In this document: positions 1-12,300 of the stretch, one piece after another
Numbering within the stretch: position 1 is the stretch's first letter
How the letters are laid out: each line of letters begins with the position of its first letter
NCBI GenBank assembly: GCA_029339195.1
Contig: JAPTJF010000034.1
Coordinates: forward strand, 1-64,000
Reading direction: 5' to 3'
Length of the DNA stretch: 64,000 bases
Origin: Micractinium sp. NFX-FRZ
Lineage: Eukaryota; Chlorophyta; Trebouxiophyceae; Chlorellales; Chlorellaceae
Translations under genes and position numbers: made by a program
The notes under the pieces: generated by a model
The model's input: the letters and a program-made list of their open reading frames with translations, nothing else
Database searches by the model: none
Told to the model about the DNA's origin: nothing

Positions 1-186
1 GGGTCCCTATATAATTCAGTTACATCCTCAGCCCTGGCATCAGAGACACTTCATTTCTGGGTCTGGCCCCCCTACCTGGGGCGCTGTATGGGCGTGCACA
101 AGGGGTCCAAGGCTGGGGAGGCCGAGGTGCGCCCGTCTCTCCCACCGCCGGCGCCCGCCCCGCCCGCCCCACCCCGCCCCCTGCAG

Positions 187-1043
187 AGGCACTGCAGCAT
201 CAGGCAGACATGGGCCCAGGTCGCGAGGCTGCCGTGGGAGAGGGTGAGCCATTCAAGGGCTGCAGCATTGCCAGGCAGCTGGCGTCTGCAGACGGCCGCG
301 GGCGGGCGGGCGGGCGGGCGGGCGGTACTCTGCGGGTGGGAACTTTGGCAGTCGCCGCAGGCAGGCAGCAAGCCAGCCTAGCGCAATGCCTAGCACAACT
401 ACAAAAGCACACGTTGTCTAGCGCAATGCCTAGCACAACTACAAAAGCACACGTTGTCATTGGGTCCAACCATCTTCTACACCTGTTAAATTGCCTTGCA
501 GGTGGCGGCGCCAGCGGTGTGATGGGTGCCGCGAAGGAGGCTGCTGCGGTGAGCACGCTTGTTCTTACTTGTTTGCTGCGACCTTATTACTTGATTGCTG
601 CAACTTGATTGCTGCTGCGCTTGCTAACTGGTCTGCCAGCTACCCCGCACCCCACAGCCTCCGCATGCGTCCGGCCACGCCCCTCGCATCACATGTGCAG
701 CAGCAAGCAGGTTGCCGTGCTTGGCACAGCAGCCTGCCCATACGTGCGTGTGTTTGCCCACCGTGCTCGCAGCCTTAGGCCGCTTGCCCGTGCGTCCACT
801 CTCCCTGCAAGCCGCCAAATCCTGGCCTGCTTAGACAGCCTCTGCGCCTCTTGCCAAGTAGCGCGCTGGGCGCCAGCTAGGCAACCCAGCCACCTGACGC
901 ATATAGCTGCCACCTCCCCTTCCCTCGCCTTTCCAATCAGCCCTCCCCTTGCCGCCGCCACGCTTCCCTGCCTGCAGAGCGCCATGGACACTCTGAAGCA
1001 GGCCAACCCCGCCACTCGCGACTACAAGGAGGACCACTGCTGA
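187..1043 (+). CDS. 3' end of an unrecognised protein-coding gene (partial)
   Basis: Three exons can be joined in one frame: 187-243, 502-548 and 978-1043, ending in TGA at 1041-1043. Each internal boundary has GT and AG ends (acceptors CCTGCAG, CTTGCAG and CCTGCAG; donors GTGAGC), and the phases agree (1, then 0). The joined tail is Gly/Ala-rich and then hydrophilic, ending TRDYKEDHC. No domain is recognisable. The 5' part lies outside the window or in the first 186 bases, where no exon could be fixed. The gene is tail-to-tail with the kinase at 1538-7023. The splice phase agreement is good support for a real gene, but the product is unknown and the first of the three exons is the least certain. 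Confidence 0.45.
378..457. repeat. Tandem duplication, two 40-bp copies
   Basis: Two back-to-back copies of a 40-bp unit beginning CTAGCGCAATGCC occupy 378-417 and 418-457. They appear identical. They lie in the intron between the first two visible exons of the partial gene, so the duplication does not affect the coding sequence. Confidence 0.9.
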
Positions 1044-1537
1044 GCGGGCGTGTGCCGCTGAGCTGGTAGGCTAGGCTGGCAGGAGGCGAGCGGGCACCAT
1101 ACAGCGGGCCCAGCTTGAGCTGGTGCTGGTGCTGGTGCTGCTGGTGCTCCCGCCAGCAGAGCGCAAACAAAAAGTTGGCAGCAGTCCAACTCTCGTATGA
1201 CACCGGCCGGCCGCTGCCTGCTTGCCTGTGTACCTGACCTTGTGTGCATGTTTGTTGCCAGGGTAGAAAGTCATGTACAATTGTGTTGCAAGCAGGGGTG
1301 CCGAGCACAGATTTGTGCGCAGTGTGCGCCATGCTGTCGGGAGTGTTGTGGCAGGGAAGCAGACCCTGGGCAGGACAGGATGGTGTGAGGTGGGGTCAAG
1401 AAAGAACGAGGTCGTGGTCAGGTCAGGATGTATCAATAGCAAGCAGCAGGTGTCACGTGGCTATTCTGTGGGCTATCCAGCGCTCAGGGCAGCCGACAGC
1501 CACACGCGGCCATGCGGGTGCCGCCCCTGCTGGCCAC
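1044..1537. other. Intergenic space between convergent genes
   Basis: This 494-bp stretch holds the 3' ends of the partial + strand gene and the - strand RS-domain kinase. I see a GCTGGT trinucleotide run near 1118-1148 and no convincing ORF or RNA gene. No TGTAA signal for the - strand gene is visible here. Confidence 0.6.
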
Positions 1538-4500
1538 CTAGCGCTGCTGCCGCGAGCGTTCCGCGCAGCGCTTGGCTGTGCCTAGGGCAAAGGCTGCGAT
1601 CTCCTCACAGAAGGCGCCCACTGCAGGCAGGTGGCGAGGCTCCGCGCCTGCGGGACAAAGCAGCCGAGCACAGCAGCGTGGGTGGCTGGTGAGCAGAGGA
1701 AAATGGGCCCAGGCGCACGCTGATGCACGGTTGGGGTGCTGGCTGCCGATGCCGGGGTGCGGGGGCAAACGGCGGATGCTGGGCACAGTGTACCTCTGTA
1801 ATCATGCAACGGGGCCTGGTTACAAAGGCACACACACACATTCCCCCGTCACACCGCGCAAGAGGCAAGCTGAGCTCAGCGCATCCCCCACCCGACCCCA
1901 TTAATGTCCCCACAGCACGCCACAGCACGACTGACCTGTCGCCAGCTCATCCATTACCCAGCACAGCACGCCTGCTGCCTCCGCCGGTTCAAGCCCCCGC
2001 AGCTGACGGCAGGCCGCGGCTGCACCCTCCGAGAGCGCGCCCTGCCTGCTGGGGTCACAAGGAAGGAGGTAAGGAGCCTGACTGTTGACCAATGCCAGTT
2101 GACCAGGCAGGGCTCCAAGTCACAGCATCTCCCTGTCTCACCAGTTGCCTGCACCCCCACACCCCCACATACGCACACTACTCTGCCAGCCGGCCAGCCA
2201 GTCGGCCGGCTCACAGCGCACCTGAGGGCAAACACGTACTCCAGTGCTGAGCGGAACTTAGCGTGCATGTCGGCAGAATAGGAGGCGTCTGGATCAGAGG
2301 CTGCCGCAGGTGCAGCCGCCGCTGGCAGCTGCGCATTGCCACCACCGCCACTGCCGCCCGGGGCATGCGCCGATGGCTGCGCCGCTGCCCCAGCTGACCC
2401 TGCTGCCGCGGCAGCGACCTCCTTGGGAGCGCCGCCGCCGCCGCCGCTGCCGCCATGCGTGCTGCCGCTCTCCCGCCGCTGCTGCTGCCTGCTGCTCCCC
2501 CCCCGGGGCGAGCGGCTGCGGCTGCGGCTGCCGCGCCGCCGCCCGCAGACGTCGGCCCGCCGCGTGTAACGGTCGGTTGAACGGCTGCGGCTGCGGCTGC
2601 TGCGTCGTCGCCGCGCCCTCTCCCGCTCCCGCTCCCGCTCCCGCTCCCTCTCCCGCTCCTTCTCATACTCCCTCTCACGCTCCCTCTCCCGTTCGCGCTC
2701 CCTCTCGCGTTCGCGTTCGCGCTCGCGAGCCCTGCTGCGGCTGCGGCTGCGCCTCCCCTCCCGGTCTCTGCTCCTGCTGCGGCCCCTACCGCTGCCGCCG
2801 CCGCCGCGGTCGCGGCTGCGGCTGCGCCGTCCCCGCTCTCTGCTCCTGCTGCGGCTGGGCGGGCTGCGGCTGCGGCTGGGCCGCCGCTCCCGCTCCCTCT
2901 CCCGATCCCGGCTTCTGTCCCTGCTTCTGTCTCTGCTGCGCTGCTTGCTGAGCGGCAGCGGCGCCACCTGCTTCTGCTGCTGCTGCTGCTCCTTACGTGC
3001 CGTCGCCGCTGCCGCACCCTGCTGCTCCTTGCCCTCCACTGCATCTTGCGGCTCTATGCCTGTCACTGCCGCTGCCGCAGCCGTGCCCTGTTGCTCCCCT
3101 TGCTGACTCAGACGGGAGTGCCGGCGCTCTAGCTGAGAGGGCCCCCCAGGGGAGGCGGCACGAGACCCATGCCGCGTGCCCCCACCGCCGGCCTTCCCTG
3201 CAGCCTCACCGGGCGCACTGCTGCCCGCGGGCGCCGCCTGCTGCTGCTGCTGCTGCTGCTGCCTGTGGTGCTGCCCGTTGGCAGGTGTCTCTACGCCGCC
3301 GCCGGCAACCGCTGCCGCCGCTGCCTCGGCTGGCACCTGAGGCGCCAGCCCCCCAGAGGCAGCTGCTGACAGCGGCAGCGGGGGGGCGGCCCCAGTGGAT
3401 GCAGCTGCCGAGGGCGGCGGCAGCGGGGGGAGTGCAGGCACAGGGGGTGGCACCGGCTGGGAGCTGTCGTCGAGTGAGCCCAGGACGGAGCGCAGGTATG
3501 CGTGGTTGGGGGCGTCTCCAAACTTTAGGCGCTGCAGGTAATGGCTGATGTCGACAATGGCCTGCAGACGGGGTGTGGATGGAAACATGACAACGTGTTA
3601 TGAATCTGCCACGCCTTGAGGAACAATCTTTTGAGAGTGCAGACACCGCAGGCGGTTGCCAACGGCCACAATCGCCCATGATTGGGCAGGCAACACATAC
3701 AAACAAAAGACATGCGCGGGACGTGTATGTCACAGGGGCGGGCTGGTGGGGCTAGAAATGGGCACAGGCCGGGGTTGTGAGGCCTGGTGGGCTTGGCAAG
3801 CAGCGGCGGGGGAGGCAGGCACTCCTGCTCAACCCACAAACAGCAGCCTGCGAAGCACCCAACCGGGCGACCAGCGCACGCAGCACACCCAGAACAGCAT
3901 GCCCAGCTCATGCAGCGCGCCCAGCACAGCGCGCCAGCTCATGCAGCACGCCCAGCACAGCGCGTCCAGTTACACACAGCGCCCTCAGCACCCACCTGGG
4001 GGCAGGGTATGCTGCTGATCAGAAGCTGCGGGTGCTCCAAGCATTCCAGCTTCCGCTGCAGCACCTGCTCCTTGCTCAACCCGCCGCCCCCGCCTCCCCC
4101 GCCCGTCTGCTGCTGCCCCTGCTGCGAGGCCGCCGCCGCCGCCTGCGACGTGTCCTGTGGCGGCGATGGCAGCAGGGTGGTCTGCGAGTCGGCGCCACCC
4201 AGGGTGTTGGTGGCAGGTGCGGCCTCGCGCTCGGTGCGCCATGGCAGCGTGCCTGCACGATTGAGCAGCGGTGGGGCAGGAGGTCAGCTGGGCAGCTGGG
4301 CATACTACACATGTAACCATGTTGTGTGCCAGTGCAACATATGGATGCTGCCTGCCTGTCCACCCAACAAGATGGCCACAGCCCTCCCCAGCCCAAAGGG
4401 CCCGTGCAGCAGTGCTACCGGTCTACACCAGCAGGAGCAGCAGCCACAGCGGCAGCCCTTGCACCCCGCATAGCCCTTGGCTGGCGCCAGTCAGCAGAGA

Positions 4501-7023
4501 CAGGAACAGATGCACGCAACTGGTGTGTTCACCAGCGGACCCTTCAGCCGACCCATGAGGTGACCCTTAAGCCGACCCTTAAGCTGGCCCACCTTCCACC
4601 AGCTCCACCAGGCAGTAGAACCAGCCCCACAGGTCGTCCCGCCGCCCCTGGTCCTCCTGGCGATGGCAGTTCACTGCAGGCGGGGGGAGGTTGCACGCCA
4701 GTTGTGAGCAGTCGGCAGGATGGCATTCACCGGTGGGCAGTCAGTCGGTGCAGGCGGCGGTGAATCACTTGCATACGTGCGTGCGCGTGAATTCTTGGCC
4801 ATGCGCTCAGGCGGGCCGACGAGCGCCTCGCTGCTGGTGCTCCGACCCACCAATTACCCCAAAAGATCAATGTGAAATCAAAGCACGCTCATCCCACCCA
4901 CCCACCTGAGGCGTAGGTGGTGGAGCCCCTGAAGGCGGCCTCTTGGCGCTGCGGCAGCGGCTGCCGGGTAGCTTCATCCACGTACTGCCGGGCCAGCCCA
5001 AAGTCCACCAGGGTCCAGGAAGCTGCACGGAAAGAGCAGAGGGGTGCGGGCAGGCAGGGAAGGTACAAGGCAACGGGTGGCTTCATCCACATGCTATTGG
5101 GTGAGCCTTACCTTGACCAGGGCCCAGGAGGTTGCCAGGAGGCAGCAAGAAGCATGGACGGATGGCGTGACAGGATGACGCAAGGAAGCGGGGGTGGCAT
5201 GGCAGCGGCAGTGCGAAGGACCGGCAGCGGCCTTCGCGCCCCGGCGCACGCACGCTGCCAAGTCTATCACTCATGCAAGCCGCCAAAGCTCTCTTTGCAC
5301 TGGCACTTGAAACAAATGAACCCACATGCCCACACCACAGCGCTGCCCACCTGCTGCAGGGTCTTCAGCATCGGCAGGAGTCATCACAAAGTTGGCTGGC
5401 TTCACATCTCGGTGGATGTACCCCTCGGCGTGCACCTGCTCCAGCGCCTTGAGCATGCTGGCACCGATGACCTGGCACAGCACAGCATGGGCAGCAGGAG
5501 GCGGCACAGCACAGCGTGAGCAGCAGGGGGCGGCGCGGCAGGGGGGGCAGTGCTGTCGGCGGTGCGGGGTGGCGGCAATGCAGGCAGCAGCAGGGGGCAG
5601 GGCGGGCGGGAGTTCGCTCCTGACGTTGCCCTGACGCACCGCAGCATAAGCAGCGGGGATGGCATAGGCAATGTGAAAGAGAGAGCACCACCGGCACCAC
5701 GGGCTTGATGGGCAGCAGCGGGTGCTGATGCTGATGAACGGGGCACAACAAACGGGGCACAACCACAGCCGCCAGCGCCGGGCGCCAAGAGCTGCACAAC
5801 CTTTGGCAGCGAGGCGTCGTGAAATTACTGCAAACACCTGCCGTCCTCCGCATCACTGTCCCCCTAACATGCCCCCAGCATGCCGCCGTCTCCTGGCCTC
5901 GCGTGCCCGCCTGGCCCCGCCCCGCCTCACCTTGGCTGCTGTGAGCTCTGCTGCGCCGCCCAGCATGCTGCGCCGCGCTGTGGTCAGGTTGGATCCCAGC
6001 AGATCCATGACCATGTAGAACCGCCCCCCTGCATTGCATGAGTTGCAATATTTAGCTTGATATTCAATGTGAGAGCGATTGGGGTGGAGGTTATGTGAGG
6101 CAGCCAGGTGGCAGGCTGGCAGGCGAGAGCTGGCGCCTGGCACGGCGCAGCAGCCCGCGCTGCAGCGGGCGGGCAGGCAGGCGGCGCAGTTCTGCACAGC
6201 AGCAGCCGTGGCATGCAGCCCTGGAAACACCGTGCTTGGCAAGGGACCTATGGTAGTGGGCCACCCACCATTTGCTGATGGGCCCGTCGCACCAGCTGCC
6301 ACCTTGCCGACACCGGCAGGCCACGTCGCCGTCCCGCGCCGCAGCACCCACCCTAGCGCACCCTCCAGCACCCACGTACCTGCCCATGCCAGCTCGCCGC
6401 CATCGTGCACGCGCACCGCCTGGCGACAGCCACTCCCCAGCTTCTTCAGAACCTTGTACTCCTGCCGCACGGTCCGCACGTCCGGGCGCTTTTCTATCTT
6501 GATCGCGCACTGCGGCAGATAATTGCAGGGAGGCAAACATGGTGGCGGCATGGTCGTTGGGCATGGAGTGTGAGACAGCATGTGCTGTCTTTGGGCCCAG
6601 AGCAAGCAACCTACGGCAGCAGCACCCAAAAATGTGGGGCCAGAGCCAGGGGAGCCCACGTGGCTTGTTGCTTCAGGTGCGTCCCAGCAGCACGGCAGCG
6701 CTGGCTGGGCCTGGGCCGGATGGGCGGGCGGCAGGGCCTAGCCTGCCAACATCAAAAGCTTTCCTTCCCTCCTTTCAAGCAGCGTGGTCACTTCATCCCC
6801 TATCGAAATCCATGCCCAGCACCATGCTGGCAGAGCAGGTTTGCCACCTGCGATGCGGCAGGCGGCGGCGGTGGCCCACCGCCCTCACCTGCTGCTGCGT
6901 GCTCAGGTCCAGGGCCGCGTACACCTCGCTGAACTGACCCTCTCCAATCTTCCGATCCACCTCCCAGCGCCCACCGCCGCGCTCCGCCTCTATGAGCTCT
7001 CCGGCTCGCAAGAGGGGCGGCAT
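1538..7023 (-). CDS. Casein kinase 1 superfamily (TTBK-like) protein kinase with C-terminal RS domain
   Basis: Ten exons: 6889-7023, 6380-6509, 5931-6028, 5351-5471, 4906-5022, 4593-4673, 3996-4252, 2222-3561, 1936-2048 and 1538-1647. They join in frame to 833 residues. The glycine loop IGEGQF is near residue 26, the ATP-binding lysine in CAIKIEK near 49, the catalytic loop YIHRDVKPANF near 139 and DFG at 168. They are followed by FRGSTTYASVN and GRRDDLWGWFYCLVEL, the typical activation and helix motifs of tau-tubulin kinases, and TLPWR. Residues about 519-670 form a long Arg-Ser/Arg-Glu/Arg-Asp repeat like the RS domains of splicing factors, with Ala/Pro/Gln-rich linkers around it. The family phosphorylates Ser/Thr. 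The RS tail suggests nuclear speckle targeting, which is inference. The start is the first ATG ahead of the conserved core. The gene is divergent from the small gene at 7547. Confidence 0.88.
3903..3966. repeat. Two imperfect 31-bp tandem copies in a kinase intron
   Basis: The unit CCAGCTCATGCAGCRCGCCC starts at 3903 and again at 3934, a period of 31 bp with few mismatches. It is part of a wider CAGCACAGCG-rich stretch just downstream of the exon 7 donor of the RS-domain kinase. Confidence 0.75.
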
Positions 7024-7546
7024 AGTGCAGTCGCCAGGCCCGCGGGCTCCCTCAGCACGCCATGTGTGAGCCGTGAGGAAGGCGATCGGGCGCCAGGAGC
7101 GACGAAATGAACGGGCTGCACCACGGGGCACAGCACAGCACGCGGGGCGCTCGGGCCTTTGAAAGGAGTTTTGCAGCCAGTGCGATACACGCCAGGTACT
7201 CCCCGTCTCTGTCGACCTTGGTTACAGGGCCAAGAAAGCGCACAGGATGATTGTGAGTCAGTCCACTAAGCCCTCTTCCAGCCCGTGCGGCTGTGTCTCA
7301 ACTGGCAGCCATGAGCAGCACGGCTTTATCACTCTGCCAACGCGGGGAGAGGGCGGGCACGGCTGCAGGCGCTGGCGCCTCGCTGCAGGCACCCGCCGCC
7401 GCTGCCGCTGCAGCCTGCAAGTGGCGTGAACGCTATTTGCTGAAGGCATTGGCATTCGCGCGGACCCACCCCCCTGCAGTCTCCTCACAGCCCTCTCCGT
7501 TCACCCTGACACACTGTGCGCGCCCACCCGCACCCCCGCCTTGCCT
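7024..7546. promoter_or_regulatory. Shared intergenic region between divergent genes
   Basis: This 523-bp region separates the starts of the RS-domain kinase (-) and the small membrane protein (+), so it should hold both promoters. No clear TATA box was found on either strand. If CTATGCAG at 7545-7552 is a splice acceptor rather than a start codon, the first exon of the + strand gene would lie in here. Confidence 0.5.
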
Positions 7547-8268
7547 ATGCAGATCTGCCTGGGCCCGGTGTGTGTCCCCATCCACCTGCTCCTCGCCTTC
7601 CTGGTGGGAGTGGCGCACCAGCATGGCTACCTGAAGTGGTTCAAGGTGCGTGCAACTGCTGACATGTTTCTGGGTCGTTGGAAGCACACACTCAAATCGT
7701 GTGCCCTCTGCCCCGTCGCAGCGCACGGGTGGGTCATGCCCTCTTCTGGTGCTCTTCTGCTGACGCGTGCCGATGTTTCCCTGTGCTCCTCCCCATGCAG
7801 CGCGAGTGGGTCATGTATTCGTGGTGGCGCCAGCAGTGCAACAGGTGCGCCATGGATATTGTGCAACCTCAGTTGGGCATGCACGCCCGCCACTCCGCGC
7901 AGCTACCGGCGCCCGCACACTGCCCCAGCCCTGCTCATGGGCATATTGGCATACACCTGGCTGGGGTTGCAGTGGGACTGTGCTGTTGCTTTGTCGTGGC
8001 GTAATCTTATCCTGTGGCTCTGTGTGCCTTTTTCCTGTGCAGGCTGCTGGGCAGGCAGGTGGACACAGCGCCGGCGGTGGTGCAGCAGCAGCCTGAGGCA
8101 AGCACAGCAGCAGCTGCCCCTGCAGAGGCTCAAGTCACGGCAGTGGGTGAGCCTGGCGGCTCCAGCGGTGCGTGCTGCTCTGCTGCAAGTGGCCCAACTG
8201 CCAAGGCAGCGTTGGCAACGGAGGGCGGCACCCTGCGCAGCCGCACTAAGGCAGCACCATCAAGCTAA
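7547..8268 (+). CDS. Small predicted membrane protein, function unknown
   Basis: Three exons, 7547-7645, 7801-7844 and 8043-8268, join in frame to 122 residues. The N-terminus contains ICLGPVCVPIHLLLAFLVG, one hydrophobic segment of about 20 residues with two cysteines. A Trp-rich amphipathic stretch (REWVMYSWWRQ) follows, then a hydrophilic Ala/Ser-rich tail. The layout recalls small ER membrane proteins of the C18orf32/UPF0729 type, but the cysteine spacing is not the same and I do not assign it. The start is uncertain: ATG at 7547 has a weak context and sits inside CTATGCAG, which could itself be a splice acceptor with the true first exon upstream. The gene is divergent from the RS-domain kinase. 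Confidence 0.6.
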
Positions 8269-9364
8269 CCAGCCAGACGAGCCAGCCGAAGGGACCACTG
8301 CAGGCACTGACGCTGCCGACTCTGCCTGCTTACCTTTTTAGCCCGTTCCTACTCACTTTCCCACTCTCGCATGCTGAAGCCCCTGGAAGAAGCAAGCTTC
8401 CCTTTTCCCAAACCTGTTCTATTCACTTTTCTGAAATCGCATTACAGCCGCAAACGACAGGTGGCCTACATTTTCTTCCTATCAACTGGTGCCACACTCC
8501 CAGCCCCCTTGACAGCCAAGAGGGGCTGCTCGGTGCAGCTTGGGTGTTGCAGTGAGGGGCCAGCCCGCCACACAAGGCATCTGGCTGTGAGGCGAGGAGG
8601 CAGGCATGGGGAGAAGCGGATGACTGGGGGTATGAGGAAAGGGCAGGGTAAAACACACGCTGTGGGTGTGGGGCCGGGCTGGACCAAGGGGCGGTGAGAG
8701 GCATGAAATGGCTGCTGTGAGGGGTGGGAAGCGGGGCAGGCACTGGATCTACAGAGCGGCCACACAGTGCCAGGGAGTCGGGCGGGCGCTTGTGGGGCCT
8801 CTGGGCCTGCCGTCACCTGGCAGTGCACACAGGCGCACTTGGGGTCACCCGCATGTCGGCCGGGGGGCTGCCGGGACGGTGCAGAAGAACGCTTGCATGT
8901 GGGCCTCCATGCCGGGCGGGCCGTCAATCACAGAAGGGGGACACAGGAGCTCGGGTCGAGGCAAGAAAGGGGAGGGGCAGAGCACAGAGGGGAGCTCGAG
9001 GTGTGGCAGGTGGGCGGCGTGAGAAAAGGTGGGAGGGGACACGCGTAGGTAGGTCAGTAGGCAGATAAGGGTGGGTGGGCGGGGGCACAGCGGACAGGGC
9101 AGCGAAGCAGAGAGCACGCCAGAAGAGCTGAGGTGCTGCTGCTGCTGCTGTAGGGCCTAGCCTGGCCTGGGGCGCACAGCTGGGCCCGACACGGCTGCGC
9201 CCCGAGCGGTACTGGGCGCCGCCGTTCAAAGCTGGCAGTATTTGTGCAGCAGCACGACTTGGGCAGCCGGGTCCCGTGAGCCGTGAGCTCACAGCCTGGC
9301 CTGGGGCCTAGATCTGGGCTACAGCAAGCTCGATTGCTTGGCCCCTAGAGGTGCTGGGCGCCGC
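8269..9364. other. Intergenic space between convergent genes
   Basis: About 1.1 kb holding the 3' untranslated ends of the small membrane protein gene (+) and the PRC-barrel gene (-). A TTACA at 8442-8446 reads TGTAA on the - strand and could be a distant poly(A) signal for the PRC-barrel gene. A CTG repeat lies near 9134-9150. No coding region is convincing. Confidence 0.55.
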
Positions 9365-12300
9365 TCACAGCTGGCGGTACTCGGCCACCTGCGTGAGCCC
9401 GCCAGCAGAGCCTGGCCTGCCGCTGCCGCCGAGGCCGCCTGGGATGACGGCATCCGGCTCCACAACGGGTGCCTGACGGGCCTGCGGCTGCTGCCGCTGC
9501 TGCTGCTGCTGTGGCGGCTGCATGGAGGGGGGCGCGCGCGGCTGCCCGCCCATTGCCTGCTGCTGCTGCTGCTGTGGCGGCTGCATGGCCGGGGGCGGCG
9601 TGCCATAGTTTCCATCAATGTCGCGCCGCCGGTAGGGCGGCGGCGGGGTGCGGTCGATGATCGGAATGCCGTTTTGAGGGGGCAGAGGCTGCTGGGGCTG
9701 CTGCTGCTGCGGCTGCTGCCGCTGTGCCTGCTGCGCCGGCGGCGGCCGGAACTGCTGCTGGGCCGGGGGCGGGCCCTGCTGCTGCTGTTGTGCTGGCGGC
9801 GGGCGGCGCGGTGGGGCGCCCGGCTGCTGCTGCTGCTGAGCTGGCGGATACTGGTACTGCCCCTGCGGCGGCGCAGGCGCGGCGTACTGCTGCTGCTGGG
9901 ACGGAGGTGGAGCGCCCCACCCGCCCGCGCCGGCAGGCACCGCCTGCCGCTGCTGCTGCTGGAACATCTGCTGCTGGAAGCCCTGCTGCGCCTGCTGCGC
10001 CTGTGGCTGCACCGCCTGAGCAAACGTCTGGGTCTGCGGCGGCGGAAGCGCGGGCGGGGCACGCCGCTGCGGCTGCTGCTGCTGCCGCGGCGGCGGCGCC
10101 GCTGCCGGCTCCTGCCAGCCCGCAGGCGGTGGTGCCTTGATGCCCGTGCTGCGCTCATACTCCCGCCCAAATTTCTCATACCACTCTCGGTACCCTTTGT
10201 CGCTCCTGCAGGGGGCAGCAGGGGTCGGGCGGGAGCTTAGGTGGGCACTCGCGGGTGGGCACTCGGCATGTGAGCGGGCGCAGACGCAGGCAGGCGCATG
10301 TCGCCGCATCACAGTGCAACCACTCGGGGCGCGGAGGCAGCTCTGGTGCACACACTGCAGCGCTCCTGGCTCCTCCGGCTGCTGTGCAACAACAGCACAT
10401 CCCGATACTTTCCTGCTCCGCCCACACAAATGCGCCCCTCCTGGCCTCGGCAGCTGTGCAACAATGGCACATCCCGATGCTACTCCGCCCTCACCTGTAG
10501 CTTTGGTCGTCTCCCACCGGCGTCTGGAGCGCGCCCCTGGCACCGCCGCTGGCGGCGGCGGCCTCCAGCGCTGCCTGCCGCTGCTCCGCCGACGGCCCCA
10601 CCACCAAGTCGATCAGCAGGGAGAGCCCATTGGTCACAACGCCCACGTTCTCCAAGACTGCGCGCTCCTCGGTGCCCCTGCAGGCGGGGCAGCGCGTGGG
10701 TCCGGAGGCAGGGGCAGGCAGGTGGGGCGCTGCTCTCAAGGGCTGCGCTGCAGCTAAAGCAGCCCTTGAGCGGGCCAAAAAGTGGGCGGAGCCTCCCCGA
10801 GGCTTGCTGGCCGCGGGGGTGGGAGGGGCAGGCAGGAGCACATGGGAGGCTGCCGCAAGCAGAGGGGGGCTGGGCGAGCCCAGGCAGGCAAAGGAGGAGG
10901 CGGCCGCGCACACATCCCGCTGGCATTCAGACGCATCGTTAAGTTAGGTAATAACAAAAGCACCTGTAGACAATCAGCTTGGTGGGTCCCAGCTGCTTCA
11001 CATCCTCCCAGCTGATGCTGTAGCAGCTGCAGGGGGGCAACAGGTGCCAACAAGAGAACAACATGTTTGGTATCAGTGCTGGTTTGCAGGCAGTTGAAAT
11101 GTCTCGGCGCAGCTGATGCTGTAGCGCCTGCAAGGTCGGTGAGTGGCAAGCGCACCCAAACCCTACCCCCCAAACAGTGGTTGCTGGAGCGCAGGCAAGT
11201 GCAGCGCAGGCTGGCTTGCCTGAAGAGCGCTTGTGGCAGGGAGGGCACCCCCAGCTGGTCATACTTGATGGTGGAGATGGCGCCGGTGTCAGGGTCAAAA
11301 ACGTAATCCCTGCGGGGGAAGGAAGGAAGGGGGGGGACCAGACAACAGCGAGTCAGCAAGGCCGTGTGGAAGGCGGCGCCGCAGCTGCGGCAGGGTGGAG
11401 GGCAGGGCAGGGCAAGCAAGTCCTGCGTGTGTGTTCAAAGCCTGGGTGTGCGAGCTGGTGGCACAGGCATGGGCGCAGCACTACATGTAAGTGACGACCC
11501 CGCGGGCAGTGGGCCCGGGCCGCCCTCTCCACGCAAGCAGCGCCTCTCGTGCGCCCTCGCGCTCCAAAGCATCAGACGTGACCCACCTCCTGCCCCATCT
11601 TCCTCAGCAATGGCCTCTCCCAACGCCCCTGCATGCCCACGCCCTGCCCCTCCAACGCCCCCCGCTCCCCTACACCTGCCCGCCCGCCCCGATCCGCACC
11701 TGACTCGCCCCAGCTCCTGCCCCGTCTCCGTCACCACCGCCGCCCCCACCAGCTTGCAGTAGCCCAGGCTGTCGTCGGCCGGCGGGTCGCTCAGCACGGT
11801 TTCATCGTGCACCAGCACCACGTCCCCAATCTGGATCAGGCTGGACAGCATCACGTGCTCCTGGTCTGCAGGCGGGCGAAGCAACGGAGCGCAGGGCAGC
11901 GTCGGGGGCAGGCGGGCAAAGCAATGCAACACAGGGCAGCGCGGCTGGTCGCCGCGCGCCAGCACAACGCAACTGATGTGCATGCGGCACTGCTGCACTT
12001 GAAGCCTGCTTGGTGCATGCACGCACACGCTTGCCAGACTGTTGCCTGCCTGCCGGCCTCGGGCAGGGGCTGACCATTGGCAGCACAAGGGAGGCCCGCC
12101 CGCCCGCCCGCCCGCCCAGCGCCCAGCGCCCCTGCCGTGCACCCTCCCCAAGCGCCGCGCGCACCTGCCGCCCGCTCCGTCATGCCCGTCAGGCTGTTGG
12201 CTGCCTGGCGCAGGTACAGGCTGACGACTGACAGGGACCCCGGATCCACAAACAGCTGGTTGATGTAGCCCAGCCGCTTGGCATTGGTCCTGCAGGCACA

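Noticed and set aside
1797..1801. TGTAA as the poly(A) signal of the partial gene at the left edge
   Set aside because: It is over 750 bases past the stop and lies inside an intron of the opposing kinase gene, so it is probably chance.
2310..2951. 213-codon + strand ORF rich in Cys, Pro and Arg
   Set aside because: It is the reverse strand of the RS repeat in the kinase gene; composition alone explains it.
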